This document shows positions 1 to 9,976 of a stretch of DNA of 64,000 bases, piece by piece. The position numbers and the translations under genes were made by a program. Location: contig DAVZ01000069.1 in assembly GCA_002505765.1 (NCBI GenBank), forward strand, positions 1 through 64,000, given 5' to 3'. Below the pieces are notes generated by a model. That model had not been told where the DNA came from. It worked only from the letters and a program-made list of their open reading frames with translations, and made no database searches. Every line of letters begins with the position of its first letter. Positions within the stretch are counted from its first letter, which is position 1. Source of the DNA: Methanobacterium sp. UBA176. Lineage in GTDB: Archaea > Methanobacteriota > Methanobacteria > Methanobacteriales > Methanobacteriaceae.

Positions 1-948
<948 letters not shown>

Positions 949-2360
949 TCCTTGAAGATGCCATGCCAAAGCTTATCCAGGAACTGAAGTCTTATCGGGG
1001 CGGCGGGCAGATACCACAATCTAAAATTTATGATATTATTAACAGAATCGCAGGAGATGATTTGAGAGAAGCCTACCTTGAAATCTTACAGGAAATCTAT
1101 GTATTTGGGGGGAATAAGGCAATTGATAAATACAATGAATTGACTGGAGAATCAAAGCCACGCATCTCTTTTGATATGTTTAAGCCTAACATGGAAGTGG
1201 TTAAATTATTAAAGGAGCATAGTTTCCAGGCTTCAGAAAGTACGATGATGCGTGTAACGGGTAATGTTATGCAGAGCCTTGCTGAGTCCTACCAGGAGGG
1301 GTGGGGTATTGACCAGGCCGCGGAGGATTTAAAGAAAGAAACAAGTGGGATGCGGGACTGGGAGTTGCAGCGTATTGCACGGACTGAAACCAATTCTGCG
1401 GCGAATGATGGTAGTTTTGATGAGATGGAAGAGCTTGGGGTGGATTTTCATAAGTGGATCACAGCTCGTGATGAGCGTGTACGGCCAAGTAGTATTGGTC
1501 CTGATGGTAAGCATAGATCTAAAAGAGACAGGAAAAGTAAAAATGGTAAAGGAACAGGTAATCACCGGATATTAGATGGTGAGATTGTAAGGCTTGGTGC
1601 TCCGTTTAGTAATGGTTTGGTTCGTCCTGGTGACAGGTCGGGGCCTATGGGTGAGTGGATTAATTGTCGTTGCACTTCTGTGCCTTACATTATGCCCTTG
1701 AATAAGATGGCTCCACCTGGAAAGGCACAGTTTAGAGAACATGAATTAGTTTCAAGACCTAAGCAGGTTAAAGGTTATACTGAGTTTAATCGTAAAAGTG
1801 AATTGTATGATTATGCTGATGAGAATTTAAAACATGATAAAGGTTTATATGATAGTAAAGGTAATTTAAATGGTAAAGGTAAGCAGGTGTTAATTTATAA
1901 AGAAAGAAGTAATGATTGGGCTTATGAAGTTAATAATATTTTAAGAACTGCTAAAAGTATTGAAGACGTTCCTTTGGAGTTTATTAAAGGGATTAGATTA
2001 CTTGACAGCGCATTTAAGAATAAAAGTATTGATAAAGATATTATTGTTTATAGATATATGGATCCTTTTGAAAAACTGGAAAAACTGAAGACAGGAGCTA
2101 TATTCCCTGAGAAAGGATATATGTCAACTACATGTTCATTAGATTATGCTTCTCAGATGTGGCATGAAAAAAGAAGGGAAGGGTACATTACAAGGATAAG
2201 AGTTCCTAAAGGATCGAAGTGTATTCAGGTTGAATCTGCCCTTAAATATAATTCTAATGAGAATGAAGGCGAGATATTGTTCCCTAGACGAAGGTCTTTA
2301 TTAATACAGAATATTGATCATAAGAAAAGATGGATCGAATGCGAATTAGATGAGGAATAA
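949..2360 (+). pseudogene. 5'-truncated viral head morphogenesis protein with C-terminal ADP-ribosyltransferase domain
   Basis: The open frame enters straight from the last CRISPR repeat; its only upstream start is a TTG at 942 inside that repeat, so the native N-terminus is missing. Numbered from that TTG, residues about 60-255 look like the SPP1 gp7/Mu F minor head protein family, with RIARTETNSAAN and WINCRC near the end of the domain. Residues about 365-472 look like an ADP-ribosyltransferase exoenzyme fold with all three R-S-E signatures: R371 in VYRYM, S395 in GYMSTT, and E442-G-E444. Such fusions are known in phages. The ART part probably modifies a host protein early in infection (inference). 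Whether this remnant is still expressed is unknown. Confidence 0.75.
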
Positions 2361-2406
2361 ATTTATATTAATTATGCAACACTATAATTAATTAAGGTGA
2401 ATCTTT

Positions 2407-2553
2407 ATGACAAGGATGACTAAAGAAGAACTTAAAAAAAGATACGATTATTTCTGTTCTCCTGTTAGAGATGAAGACATTATAAGTAAAGAGGAATGGG
2501 ATAAAATGACTCCTGAAGAAAAGAAAAAAGTCAGGACTCCCATGAAAATCTAA
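2407..2553 (+). CDS. small viral protein of unknown function (48 aa)
   Basis: The ATG follows a clear AAGGTGA site at 2394-2400. The predicted product is short, charged and soluble, begins MTRMTKEELKKRYDYF and has a central acidic stretch ending in EEWDKMTPEEKKK. It lies between the head/ART remnant and the G8 protein in the same direction, so it belongs to the viral fragment. I do not recognise a family. Confidence 0.55.
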   Translation: MTRMTKEELKKRYDYFCSPVRDEDIISKEEWDKMTPEEKKKVRTPMKI

Positions 2554-2655
2554 TTTAACTCTTTTAAATCCCTTCTTGCGAATTAATTACTCCCCCAAGT
2601 GACTTGGAGGGGTAATAGTTTCGCAAGGCTTAATTTAATATCTTTTTTATCAAGA

Positions 2656-2708
2656 ATTAACCCTTTAGCATATGCTCTAAAACTAATTAACTCTTTAACG
2701 TATGCTCT
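2656..2708. repeat. imperfect 23-nt direct repeat, 30-nt period, upstream of the G8 gene
   Basis: Two copies (2656-2678 and 2686-2708) of ATTAAcyCTTTArcRTATGCTCT match at 20 of 23 positions. The first contains the perfect palindrome AGCATATGCT (2668-2677). They lie in a 190-bp gap, 36 bp before the next start codon, and could be an operator or promoter repeat of the virus. Function is not shown. Confidence 0.45.
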
Positions 2709-2744
2709 GAATTCATTTTTAGTATCTATAGAGGTGATAATGGT

Positions 2745-4448
2745 ATGCCGACAAGAACAACAGCACAAAACGGTAACTGGAGCAGCACATCCACCTGGCA
2801 GGGGGGAACAGTCCCTGTAAACGGTGATGATGTGGTTATACAGGCAGGGCATGAAGTACAATTCGATGTCAACCAAACAGGCTTCGCCACCGGACTTCTA
2901 AGCATGCAAATAAACGGGAAACTCACATTCAGGAATGATATTGTGACTGTTCTGAAGATGAATGGGAACATCACCGGTACGGGTGAATTGCATGTTGGGA
3001 CAGAGGTAAATCCTATACAACGGCCTGCTCTGGGTGTGCAGAACAGATGCCAGCTAATTTTCAACAGCACAGCAACAATCAACATACCCACAATCCGTAT
3101 GTATGGTTGGTATCCTGACAGGGAATATACTCAATTAGATGCCGCCGCTAGCCTTGGAACTAATACTATTGTTTTAAAAGAAGATTTAGGGCTACAGGAG
3201 GGAGATGTGATAGGAATAGGGTGCGGGACGGTCGCAGGTTTCTTAGGGGAAACTGCGAAGGGAGTGTACAGTGTAAGTGCGTATAACTCTTCTACGAAGA
3301 CGGTCACACTCACCGCTGCGTTGCAAACCGCACGATTACAAAACGATTATGTGTGTTGGGTGAGCAGACCAATACGAGTATCAAGAACAAGCGGAACCAG
3401 CACCCTCCTCGCAGATGTGGGGATTAGTGAGGGTGTGGTGGTGGGTGTGGATATAGCACCAACCTTCATCAGCCCAGCATGGTTAGGGACGTCGGTTGTT
3501 AGTCATTCCTGGACATTTAAACACTGCCACTTGGCTAGAGGCTGTGGATATGTATATAATTTCATATTTGAAGACTGCACAATAGTAAATAGTACAATGG
3601 GTATTGTAAGTGATAGCGGTTATTGCCAGGTAGAGAGATGTGCCGCTATCAGTGCTTATGTTTGTTTTAGGGTGTATGATTCTGATATTAAAGAGTGTAT
3701 AGTACAGAACAGTATGTATGGGATTGAAGGGTCAATTGTTAAAGATTCTAAGGTGTTAAATGTTGATTACTTCCCATTTATCAATATGGCATCTTTTTTT
3801 GTTGATTGTGAAATTAACATTCCAGTTGCCCAAACAAATATACCTCTACAAAAGAGGGGTGTTTTGCAGAAACTTGTGAACTGCACCTTCAAAGCAAACG
3901 GAAACATAGGATACCTACCCTTTGGACACATAGAATTACATAACTGCTTATTTGAGGGAACAACAGAGGTTGTGCGTCATACAAGAATACCCTTGGGTGT
4001 GACGGAGAAGGTGGAAAGCTTCGACCACAATCGTGTACAGGGGAATTACAAAGCATGGATACGTGGCGGGAAAATAGAAACCGTGGACGGTAAACTTAAA
4101 TTTAATTGTGAAAGCATGGATTACCCTGTCTACAGAGATTATCCAGTTATTCTAACCAGAAAACATACAGGCATATACCTTGTTAGAGCCACAAAAAATT
4201 TTTCAGGTGGGATAGTTAAAGTGCAATTAATCAACCCCGCGAATGATCCTTTGATTGATACAGATGCAGAGCCGGTGGCAGAAAGAGTATTTAGAGATAC
4301 GCTACTTAGTCAAACAGTTAAGCTCACATACAGATCTGATTCTACAAAACAATTAATTTTAAGAATATTAGCCCAGAATAGTGACGGAAGCGTTCTTATA
4401 GAACATCCCCGTACAATAGAACTTCGATGGAAACGTAGAATAGGATAG
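2745..4448 (+). CDS. viral G8-domain / parallel beta-helix structural protein
   Basis: 567 aa. GAGGTGAT at 2731-2738 sets the ATG at 2745. The N-terminal ~100 residues (NGNWSSTSTWQGGTVPVNGDDVVI onward) fit the G8 domain. Residues about 250-420 contain short hydrophobic strands with recurring Asn/Cys (FEDCTI, VERCAA, IKECIV, LVNCTF, LHNCLF), typical of a right-handed parallel beta-helix. There is no signal peptide. In a virus this architecture suits a tail fibre, spike or glycan-binding surface protein. Its position between a head gene and the prohead protease gene is unusual for a tail protein, so it may be a capsid decoration instead. Local base composition is richer in GC than the neighbouring viral genes. 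Confidence 0.65.
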   Translation: MPTRTTAQNGNWSSTSTWQGGTVPVNGDDVVIQAGHEVQFDVNQTGFATGLLSMQINGKLTFRNDIVTVLKMNGNITGTGELHVGTEVNPIQRPALGVQNRCQLIFNSTATINIPTIRMYGWYPDREYTQLDAAASLGTNTIVLKEDLGLQEGDVIGIGCGTVAGFLGETAKGVYSVSAYNSSTKTVTLTAALQTARLQNDYVCWVSRPIRVSRTSGTSTLLADVGISEGVVVGVDIAPTFISPAWLGTSVVSHSWTFKHCHLARGCGYVYNFIFEDCTIVNSTMGIVSDSGYCQVERCAAISAYVCFRVYDSDIKECIVQNSMYGIEGSIVKDSKVLNVDYFPFINMASFFVDCEINIPVAQTNIPLQKRGVLQKLVNCTFKANGNIGYLPFGHIELHNCLFEGTTEVVRHTRIPLGVTEKVESFDHNRVQGNYKAWIRGGKIETVDGKLKFNCESMDYPVYRDYPVILTRKHTGIYLVRATKNFSGGIVKVQLINPANDPLIDTDAEPVAERVFRDTLLSQTVKLTYRSDSTKQLILRILAQNSDGSVLIEHPRTIELRWKRRIG

Positions 4449-4482
4449 TCATTTTACTTTTAATTATATATTTACTTTTTTT

Positions 4483-5712
4483 TTGGAGGTGGATAAGATT
4501 TTAGATCTAAGTTTTGAAGAAATAAGAGACAGAGTAAGAGCTGCATTAAACCAGGGAATTGACGGTGAATTTTGGCCGGTTAAAACTTATTTTAATCATG
4601 TAATTGTTGAAGATTACAGGAACAATAAACTTTACAAAATACCTTACACATTCAATGATTCAGGTGATGTGGAGCTTGGAGAATCAGCAGAAGTCGTGCG
4701 AGTGGAAACATTTGACCCCGTACAAAAAGGCCTGTTTGTTCAAAAAGATGATTTTAAAAGAGAAGTAACATGTCCTGTGATGCTGCCCGGATGTGCTGAT
4801 TGTGATTTCAAACGTGGGGAGAAGATATTTACAGAGGATGAAGTTGCTGAATTCTGTAATATTTATGACACTCATTTTAGATTAGCGGATCAGATGCATG
4901 TATTCGGCGCTACAGGGCAGATAGTGGGAGAATCTATTAAAAACTGGACATTACAGGAAGAAGAGACATTTACAAATATTCTCGGTGAAACCGTAACCTT
5001 ACCACAGGGGACCTGGATGACAACAATTAAAATTACAGATGATACAGCATGGCAGCAAGTAGAAAACGGAACACTTAAAGGATGCAGCGGCACGTTTATC
5101 CCACGGAAAGATGGTGAAAAACTTCTTGAAAGTTTAACAGCTAATAAAATTGATTTTAGTTATGGTTTAGATGTTTTTGAATCTGTAATTAAACGTGTTT
5201 TGATAAGGGACCTGGAAGATCCTGTACCTGTAACTATAAGTCTTGTAGATAGGCCATGTGTACCTAATGCTATTTTTACTTCAATTAAAACCTGCCCAAC
5301 AGCAGCAAGTAAGGCAGGGCGTAGTATTAGTAATGCAACACTTGACACTTTGAATAAGGCCTATGAGAAAGCAGCGAATGCTTTAAATGATTTAATGTCA
5401 TTAATTGATAAAGCAGCCGGCGAAAGACCGGAGGCAAATAAGGAGGAGATAGACGTGAATAAAGAAGAATTAGGCAAATTAATAGATGAAAAACTTTCCC
5501 CAATCAAAACAGAATTGGATGAAGTTAAAAAGAAATTGCCAGACAACGACCCTGGCGGAACTGCAATAAAATGCAGGGAATGCGAACATGAATTAAAAGA
5601 ATCTGATAAGTTCTGCCCAGAATGCAGGGATACAATCTCAGGGAAAGCAGATGCCACATGCCCTAAATGTAAACAAACGATAAATTCTGTTTCAGTTGTG
5701 GGGCTGACATGA
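4483..5712 (+). CDS. XkdF-like prohead protease with C-terminal zinc ribbons
   Basis: 409 aa from the TTG at 4483. Residues about 100-260 resemble the phage serine protease XkdF (PBSX) family, with MHVFGATGQIVGESIKNW followed by WMTTIKITDDTAWQQVENG. Proteins of this family trim scaffold and capsid proteins during head maturation. A Lys/Glu-rich coiled segment (about 295-355) leads into two CxxC pairs (CRECEHELKESDKFCPEC) and a third CPKC: a double zinc ribbon. The start is doubtful because the strong GGAGGTG site (4485-4491) lies inside the first codons. The true start could be a non-standard codon just after it, near 4498. The stop overlaps the next ATG (ATGA). Confidence 0.7.
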   Translation: MEVDKILDLSFEEIRDRVRAALNQGIDGEFWPVKTYFNHVIVEDYRNNKLYKIPYTFNDSGDVELGESAEVVRVETFDPVQKGLFVQKDDFKREVTCPVMLPGCADCDFKRGEKIFTEDEVAEFCNIYDTHFRLADQMHVFGATGQIVGESIKNWTLQEEETFTNILGETVTLPQGTWMTTIKITDDTAWQQVENGTLKGCSGTFIPRKDGEKLLESLTANKIDFSYGLDVFESVIKRVLIRDLEDPVPVTISLVDRPCVPNAIFTSIKTCPTAASKAGRSISNATLDTLNKAYEKAANALNDLMSLIDKAAGERPEANKEEIDVNKEELGKLIDEKLSPIKTELDEVKKKLPDNDPGGTAIKCRECEHELKESDKFCPECRDTISGKADATCPKCKQTINSVSVVGLT

Positions 5713-5779
5713 GCAAACATGCAGGCAAATCTAAGGAAGGATTAGAGCAAGTATTGAATCTCATAAACCGGATTGAAAA
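5709..5779 (+). pseudogene. 3'-truncated viral gene (24 codons left)
   Basis: The ATG overlaps the stop of the XkdF-like gene (ATGA), the usual arrangement for coupled phage genes. About 24 codons (MSKHAGKSKEGLEQVL...) read as a soluble helical start, perhaps of a scaffold protein. The frame then passes through CRISPR-repeat-like sequence and into the antisense of the PAS gene, where it stays open to 6047 only by chance. It marks the right end of the viral fragment. Confidence 0.5.
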
Positions 5780-5797
5780 GCTTAAATCATACTATTA
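5770..5797 (+). repeat. split CRISPR-repeat remnant at the right border of the viral fragment
   Basis: GGATTGAAA (5770-5778) equals the 3' part of the array repeat. It is followed at 5780 by GCTTAAATCATACTATT, which matches the 5' part of the repeat at 16 of 17 positions. The order is repeat end, then repeat start, with no spacer between. The array itself ended at 948, 4.8 kb away. Confidence 0.6.
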
Positions 5798-5876
5798 CCT
5801 TTATCTCAGCAGCTTTTCATTTGAATCTGCAAAACACCTATCAATATCCAGTTCAAAATATGCTCTTAATACCTGT

Positions 5877-6755
5877 TCAAGAACTCTTCTCGTTCTTTTT
5901 TTTGGCTTTTTTCTGTTCGCTGATATCATGAATTGTTTGAATAGAACCAACCAGATTTCCTTCGCTGTCGTAGAGGGGGGAAGCTTTTTTAAACACATAG
6001 GCACCTTTTCCACCGTAAAGTTTATCCATAAAGACTTCAGCAAATAAGGTCTCTCCTTTTCGTTTTACATAATCATACTTTGCTTCTATTTCCTTTTCCT
6101 TTAAAAATATCAGATCGACTAAAATTGGCCTTCTCTCCCCATAAAGTGGTATTGAATAGGCGTAATCACCTTTACCTATTATTTCTTCTTTAGGTGTGCC
6201 TGTCATTTCCTCGAGGGCTTTGTTCCAGGCTATCACCTTCTTATTTTCATCAATTACAAAAGTAGGGTCAGGTAAAAATTCAATAATATCTAAAAGCTTC
6301 TGACGTTCTATTCGAATTTCTTTTTCTGCTTTTTTTTGTTTTGTTATATCTATTGTTAGTGTTATATACAGGTCCTTTCTTGGTGAAAATGCTGTAATTA
6401 AGAAATATTTATCCAGAAAGGCATAATATGTTTCATATTTTGTCCCTCTCCCAGTAGATACCACTTCATTAGCTTTTTTTAATTCCAATGCAGCATTTTC
6501 ATGTCCATAAAGTTCTATAATACTGTTCCCCATCAATCCATTCTTTAAAGATTTTCTCTGCCTGTAAGCTGCGAGATTAGCAAATTTTATGATTAAATCC
6601 ACTATTTTTCCAGATTCATCACGTACAGGATCATAGACTATTACTCCCTCCTGCATATACTCAAAAAAGCGATAATCTAAGCTGGGTATAGGGCCATATT
6701 CTTTAGATCCAATCTTATCTTCTTCATTATCACTGAAGTTAGGTTTTTGTTCCAT
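5877..6755 (-). CDS. two-PAS-domain signalling protein, probably frameshifted at its C-terminus
   Basis: 292 aa. Residues about 25-140 and 150-285 are PAS/PAC-like domains (ITLTIDITKQKKAEKE and FVIDENKKVIAWNKALEEMTG, closing with SIQTIHDISEQKKAKK). No kinase or output domain follows. Near 5895-5902 there is a run of eight A on the coding strand. In another frame the sequence stays open past it to a stop at 5801 and could continue the protein (VLEQVLRAYFELDIDRCF). A one-base change in the run may therefore have cut off the tail. It lies opposite to and next to the viral fragment. Ligand unknown. Confidence 0.75.
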   Translation of the reverse strand: MEQKPNFSDNEEDKIGSKEYGPIPSLDYRFFEYMQEGVIVYDPVRDESGKIVDLIIKFANLAAYRQRKSLKNGLMGNSIIELYGHENAALELKKANEVVSTGRGTKYETYYAFLDKYFLITAFSPRKDLYITLTIDITKQKKAEKEIRIERQKLLDIIEFLPDPTFVIDENKKVIAWNKALEEMTGTPKEEIIGKGDYAYSIPLYGERRPILVDLIFLKEKEIEAKYDYVKRKGETLFAEVFMDKLYGGKGAYVFKKASPLYDSEGNLVGSIQTIHDISEQKKAKKKNEKSS

Positions 6756-7993
6756 TAGAATGTACTCTCCTCATGTTCCATTTTGTTTATTTTTCAAGAC
6801 TTGAGATCAGAACTTTGAATATTATATTTTATGATTATATGCATTATATAAATATGCACTTTTAGTATTGCAGCTCTAAAATTCCATTTATTAGATTTTT
6901 CCCGATTTTTAAAGCATTAATATAGAATTAATAGTATACTCACCATTTTTTTAATCCATTTTTTCGCTGTTTCAAAATAACAATTTTTGAAATTTGAATG
7001 TTTTGCACTCCAAATTCTATAAGTAAGGAAATAATATACTGTTACATTCTAAATGCTATAAAACCACTATTTTAACTTTTTAATCTCTTCCTTTCTTTTT
7101 TATGTATCTCCATTCATTATCTATTTCTCTAAATGGACCTTCAATTGAATGTAGAGAATTTATAAACCTGTATTTTTCCTGTTTTAATGGTTTTTTGGGG
7201 TTTTTAGGAATTCCCAATCTGTAAGTTTATAATAAAATATTTTTGTATCTACTGGGTTTGCAAAAGATTCTTACGATGGATCTCATGAATAAAGATTTAT
7301 GTAAGTGTATAGCAGTGGGGATAGTACCTTGAAAAAGGAGAACTGTCCGGCATCTGCTGTCTGATGTAAGTGTATAGCAGTGGGGATAGTACAAATCCCA
7401 CCATTTTAAATAAGAACGTTTGGAATTTCATTATTTTAAATTGTACTTTAGAGATTTTAATGTTTAACATTTCTACAACCACCCAAATCTGGAGGGGGTT
7501 AAAAAAATTTTATTTATAAAAAAAATAAATTTCAAAAACACCCAGGTTTTTGACAGTCTCCTTGAACTGTAAATGAAATTTTTATTTTCTTTAAAGAATA
7601 AAACAATATTAAACCGTAATTCAACAATTCTCCAGGTTCTCCTCGTAAAACTTCTTGCTCTTTTATTGATGTGACTTATAAGTGCTCAGAAACCATAGAG
7701 ATATGACAAATTATTGAATGATTTCAGTATCAACTTTAATTTGTAAAGTTCTGTTATTTAAATAGATTTCACTGTATATAATATATTTTAATGGATTATT
7801 ACTTACAAAACTATCTATTTAAATTTTTATTGATCAGACAATACTCATAATAAATAGCTGAAGGAATCAACATTTATATTATACAAATTAAAATAATAAT
7901 AAGAAAATCCATTTTTGATGAATAGTTTAAATAATGTTTTGTTTATTAAAAAGATTCATATTATCATATTTAAAAGCTTATTTTGGTGATATA
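6756..7993. other. long AT-rich intergenic region
   Basis: About 1.2 kb without a credible gene. It holds the 29-nt repeat pair listed at 7299-7392, many short A/T runs, and near 7870-7990 the likely promoter zone of the ABCE1 gene. Short ORFs inside have no ribosome binding site and no family resemblance. Confidence 0.6.
7299..7392. CRISPR. single repeat-spacer-repeat unit with CRISPR dimensions (candidate ectopic integration)
   Basis: A perfect 29-nt direct repeat (7299-7327 and 7364-7392; begins ATGTAAGTGTATAGCAGTGG, ends GGATAGTAC) flanks a unique 36-nt segment (7328-7363). Unit size equals that of the array at 1-948. Removing one repeat and the 36-nt insert joins a short open frame from the ATG at 7276. 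The repeat shows only weak likeness to the genuine array repeat. Alternatives are the relic of a different CRISPR array or an ordinary tandem duplication. Confidence 0.5.
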
Positions 7994-9769
7994 TTGACGA
8001 GAATAGCGATATTAGACCACGATAGATGCCAGCCAAAAAAATGCAACTATGTTTGTATAGAATACTGTCCAGGCGTGAGGATGGAAGAAGACACAATAAT
8101 CGTGGATCCTAAAACAAAAAAACCCGTAATATCGGAGGAATTGTGCGAAGGATGCGGAATATGCACTAAAAGATGTTATTTTGATGCAATAACAATTATT
8201 AATCTGCCTGAAGCCCTTGATGAGCCCATTCACAGATACGGTCAAAATATGTTCGAGCTCTTCAGACTTCCAAATATAAAGGAAGGTTCAGTTGTGGGAA
8301 TGTTAGGCCCCAATGGGATTGGAAAATCCACCATCATCAGAATACTTTCTGGTGAATTGAAGCCCAATCTTGGAAATTATGAAACTGAACCAGAGTGGGA
8401 TGAAATAATCAACTATTTTAAAGGTTCACAGCTTCAAATGTACTTTAAAAAGCTATCCCAGGGAGATATAATGGTTTCTCATAAACCTCAGATGGTGGAT
8501 ATGCTTTCCAAGGTTGTTAAAGGGGAAGTTAGAGGACTTCTGGAAAGCATGGATAAGAGAAATAAACTGGAAGAGGTGGCAAAAAACCTTGAAATAGAAC
8601 AGATACTGGACAGGGACATCTCTAAATTAGGTGGCGGAGAACTGCAGCGGGTTGCAATATCTGCAGCAGTATTAAAAGATGCTGATTTCTATTATTTTGA
8701 CGAACCAACATCATGGCTTGATGTTAAGCAGAGATTAAATGCAGTTAAAGTTATAAGGAGCCTTGCTGATGAAGGAAAATCTGTGATGGTCATAGAACAC
8801 GACTTAGCCGCACTCGATGCTATATCTGATTACGTCCACATCCTGTACGGGCATCCTGGAGCATACGGAGTAGTAGCACAGTTGAGGGGGGTGAGGGTTG
8901 GTATAAACACATATATCGGCGGATTCTTAAAAGAAGAGAATGTCAGATTTAGAAAGCAACCCATAGTCTTTGATATAAGACCTCCTGCTGAAGTAACAGA
9001 GGGGGAGATACTTGCAGAATACACTGAACTAAAAAAATCATTTAAAGAATTTTCAATCGATGTTGAAGAAGGTGAAGTCCAGCACAACGAAATTATAACT
9101 GCATTTGGCCCTAACGGTATTGGAAAGACCACATTTGCCAAGATGCTTGCAGAGGTGATCAAACCAGATGAGGGAAAAATTAAAAAAAAGGTCTCCATAG
9201 CATATAAGCCGCAGTATTTATCTTCTAATTTCGATGGGACTGTCAGGGAGCTTTTAATGACAGCAGCCCCTAATTATGGCACAACTTTATTTAAAACTGA
9301 AATTATAAATCCATTCACCCTTGAAGAGATTATGGAAAAAAGGGTTAATGATTTAAGCGGAGGTGAACTCCAGCGTCTTGCAATTGCAACCACCCTATCA
9401 AAAGAGGCGGATATCTACCTTTTTGACGAGCCAACAGCATTTTTAGATGTGGAGCAGAGATTGCGTGCTGCAAGTGCAATAAGAAAAATAGTGGAGAGTC
9501 GCCACGCAGCATCAATTATAATTGACCACGATATCGTATTTATTGACTATATATCAAATAGAGCAATGGTCTTTTACGGCGAACCAGGAGTTGAAGGCCA
9601 TGCTACAAAACCAATGGATCTAAGGGGAGCAATGAACAGATTCCTTTCTGACGTTGGAATAACATTTAGAAGAGATAAAGAAACAAAAAGGCCGAGGGTT
9701 AACAAGTTGGAAAGTTATCTTGACCGTGAACAGAAAGAGAAGGGAGAATATTATTATCTGGAAAGTTAG
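7994..9769 (+). CDS. ribosome recycling ATPase ABCE1 (Rli1)
   Basis: 591 aa when started at TTG 7994, just after GGTGAT at 7985-7990. An upstream in-frame start at 7934 would add 20 residues not typical of the family. Two 4Fe-4S motifs come first ([15 protein letters not shown] and [11 protein letters not shown]). Two ABC ATPase domains follow: Walker [10 protein letters not shown], signature LGGGELQR and DEPTSWLD, then [17 protein letters not shown] and [12 protein letters not shown]1 splits ribosomes into subunits after termination and is nearly universal in archaea. All key residues are present. It stands alone with long AT-rich DNA upstream. Confidence 0.96.
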   Translation: MTRIAILDHDRCQPKKCNYVCIEYCPGVRMEEDTIIVDPKTKKPVISEELCEGCGICTKRCYFDAITIINLPEALDEPIHRYGQNMFELFRLPNIKEGSVVGMLGPNGIGKSTIIRILSGELKPNLGNYETEPEWDEIINYFKGSQLQMYFKKLSQGDIMVSHKPQMVDMLSKVVKGEVRGLLESMDKRNKLEEVAKNLEIEQILDRDISKLGGGELQRVAISAAVLKDADFYYFDEPTSWLDVKQRLNAVKVIRSLADEGKSVMVIEHDLAALDAISDYVHILYGHPGAYGVVAQLRGVRVGINTYIGGFLKEENVRFRKQPIVFDIRPPAEVTEGEILAEYTELKKSFKEFSIDVEEGEVQHNEIITAFGPNGIGKTTFAKMLAEVIKPDEGKIKKKVSIAYKPQYLSSNFDGTVRELLMTAAPNYGTTLFKTEIINPFTLEEIMEKRVNDLSGGELQRLAIATTLSKEADIYLFDEPTAFLDVEQRLRAASAIRKIVESRHAASIIIDHDIVFIDYISNRAMVFYGEPGVEGHATKPMDLRGAMNRFLSDVGITFRRDKETKRPRVNKLESYLDREQKEKGEYYYLES

Positions 9770-9976
9770 CATGCTTTAATTAAAGGGGCGGATTATATGA
9801 ATTTAATCTGATAATGACAATTTAGGGAGTAAGTATTTATAAAAATTAGTTTATGAGATTTTTGGCCAGGAATACATGGAGTATTAAATGTAATTTTCTT
9901 AATATTGTCAGTGTTTAAAAATCAGAATGTGTTAAATGGGAAAAAAAGAATTTAATTAAAAATTTAAAATAAGAGA

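Noticed and set aside
2583..3091. minus-strand ORFs opposite the G8 gene
   Set aside because: No binding sites, no recognisable family, and full overlap with a well-supported gene.
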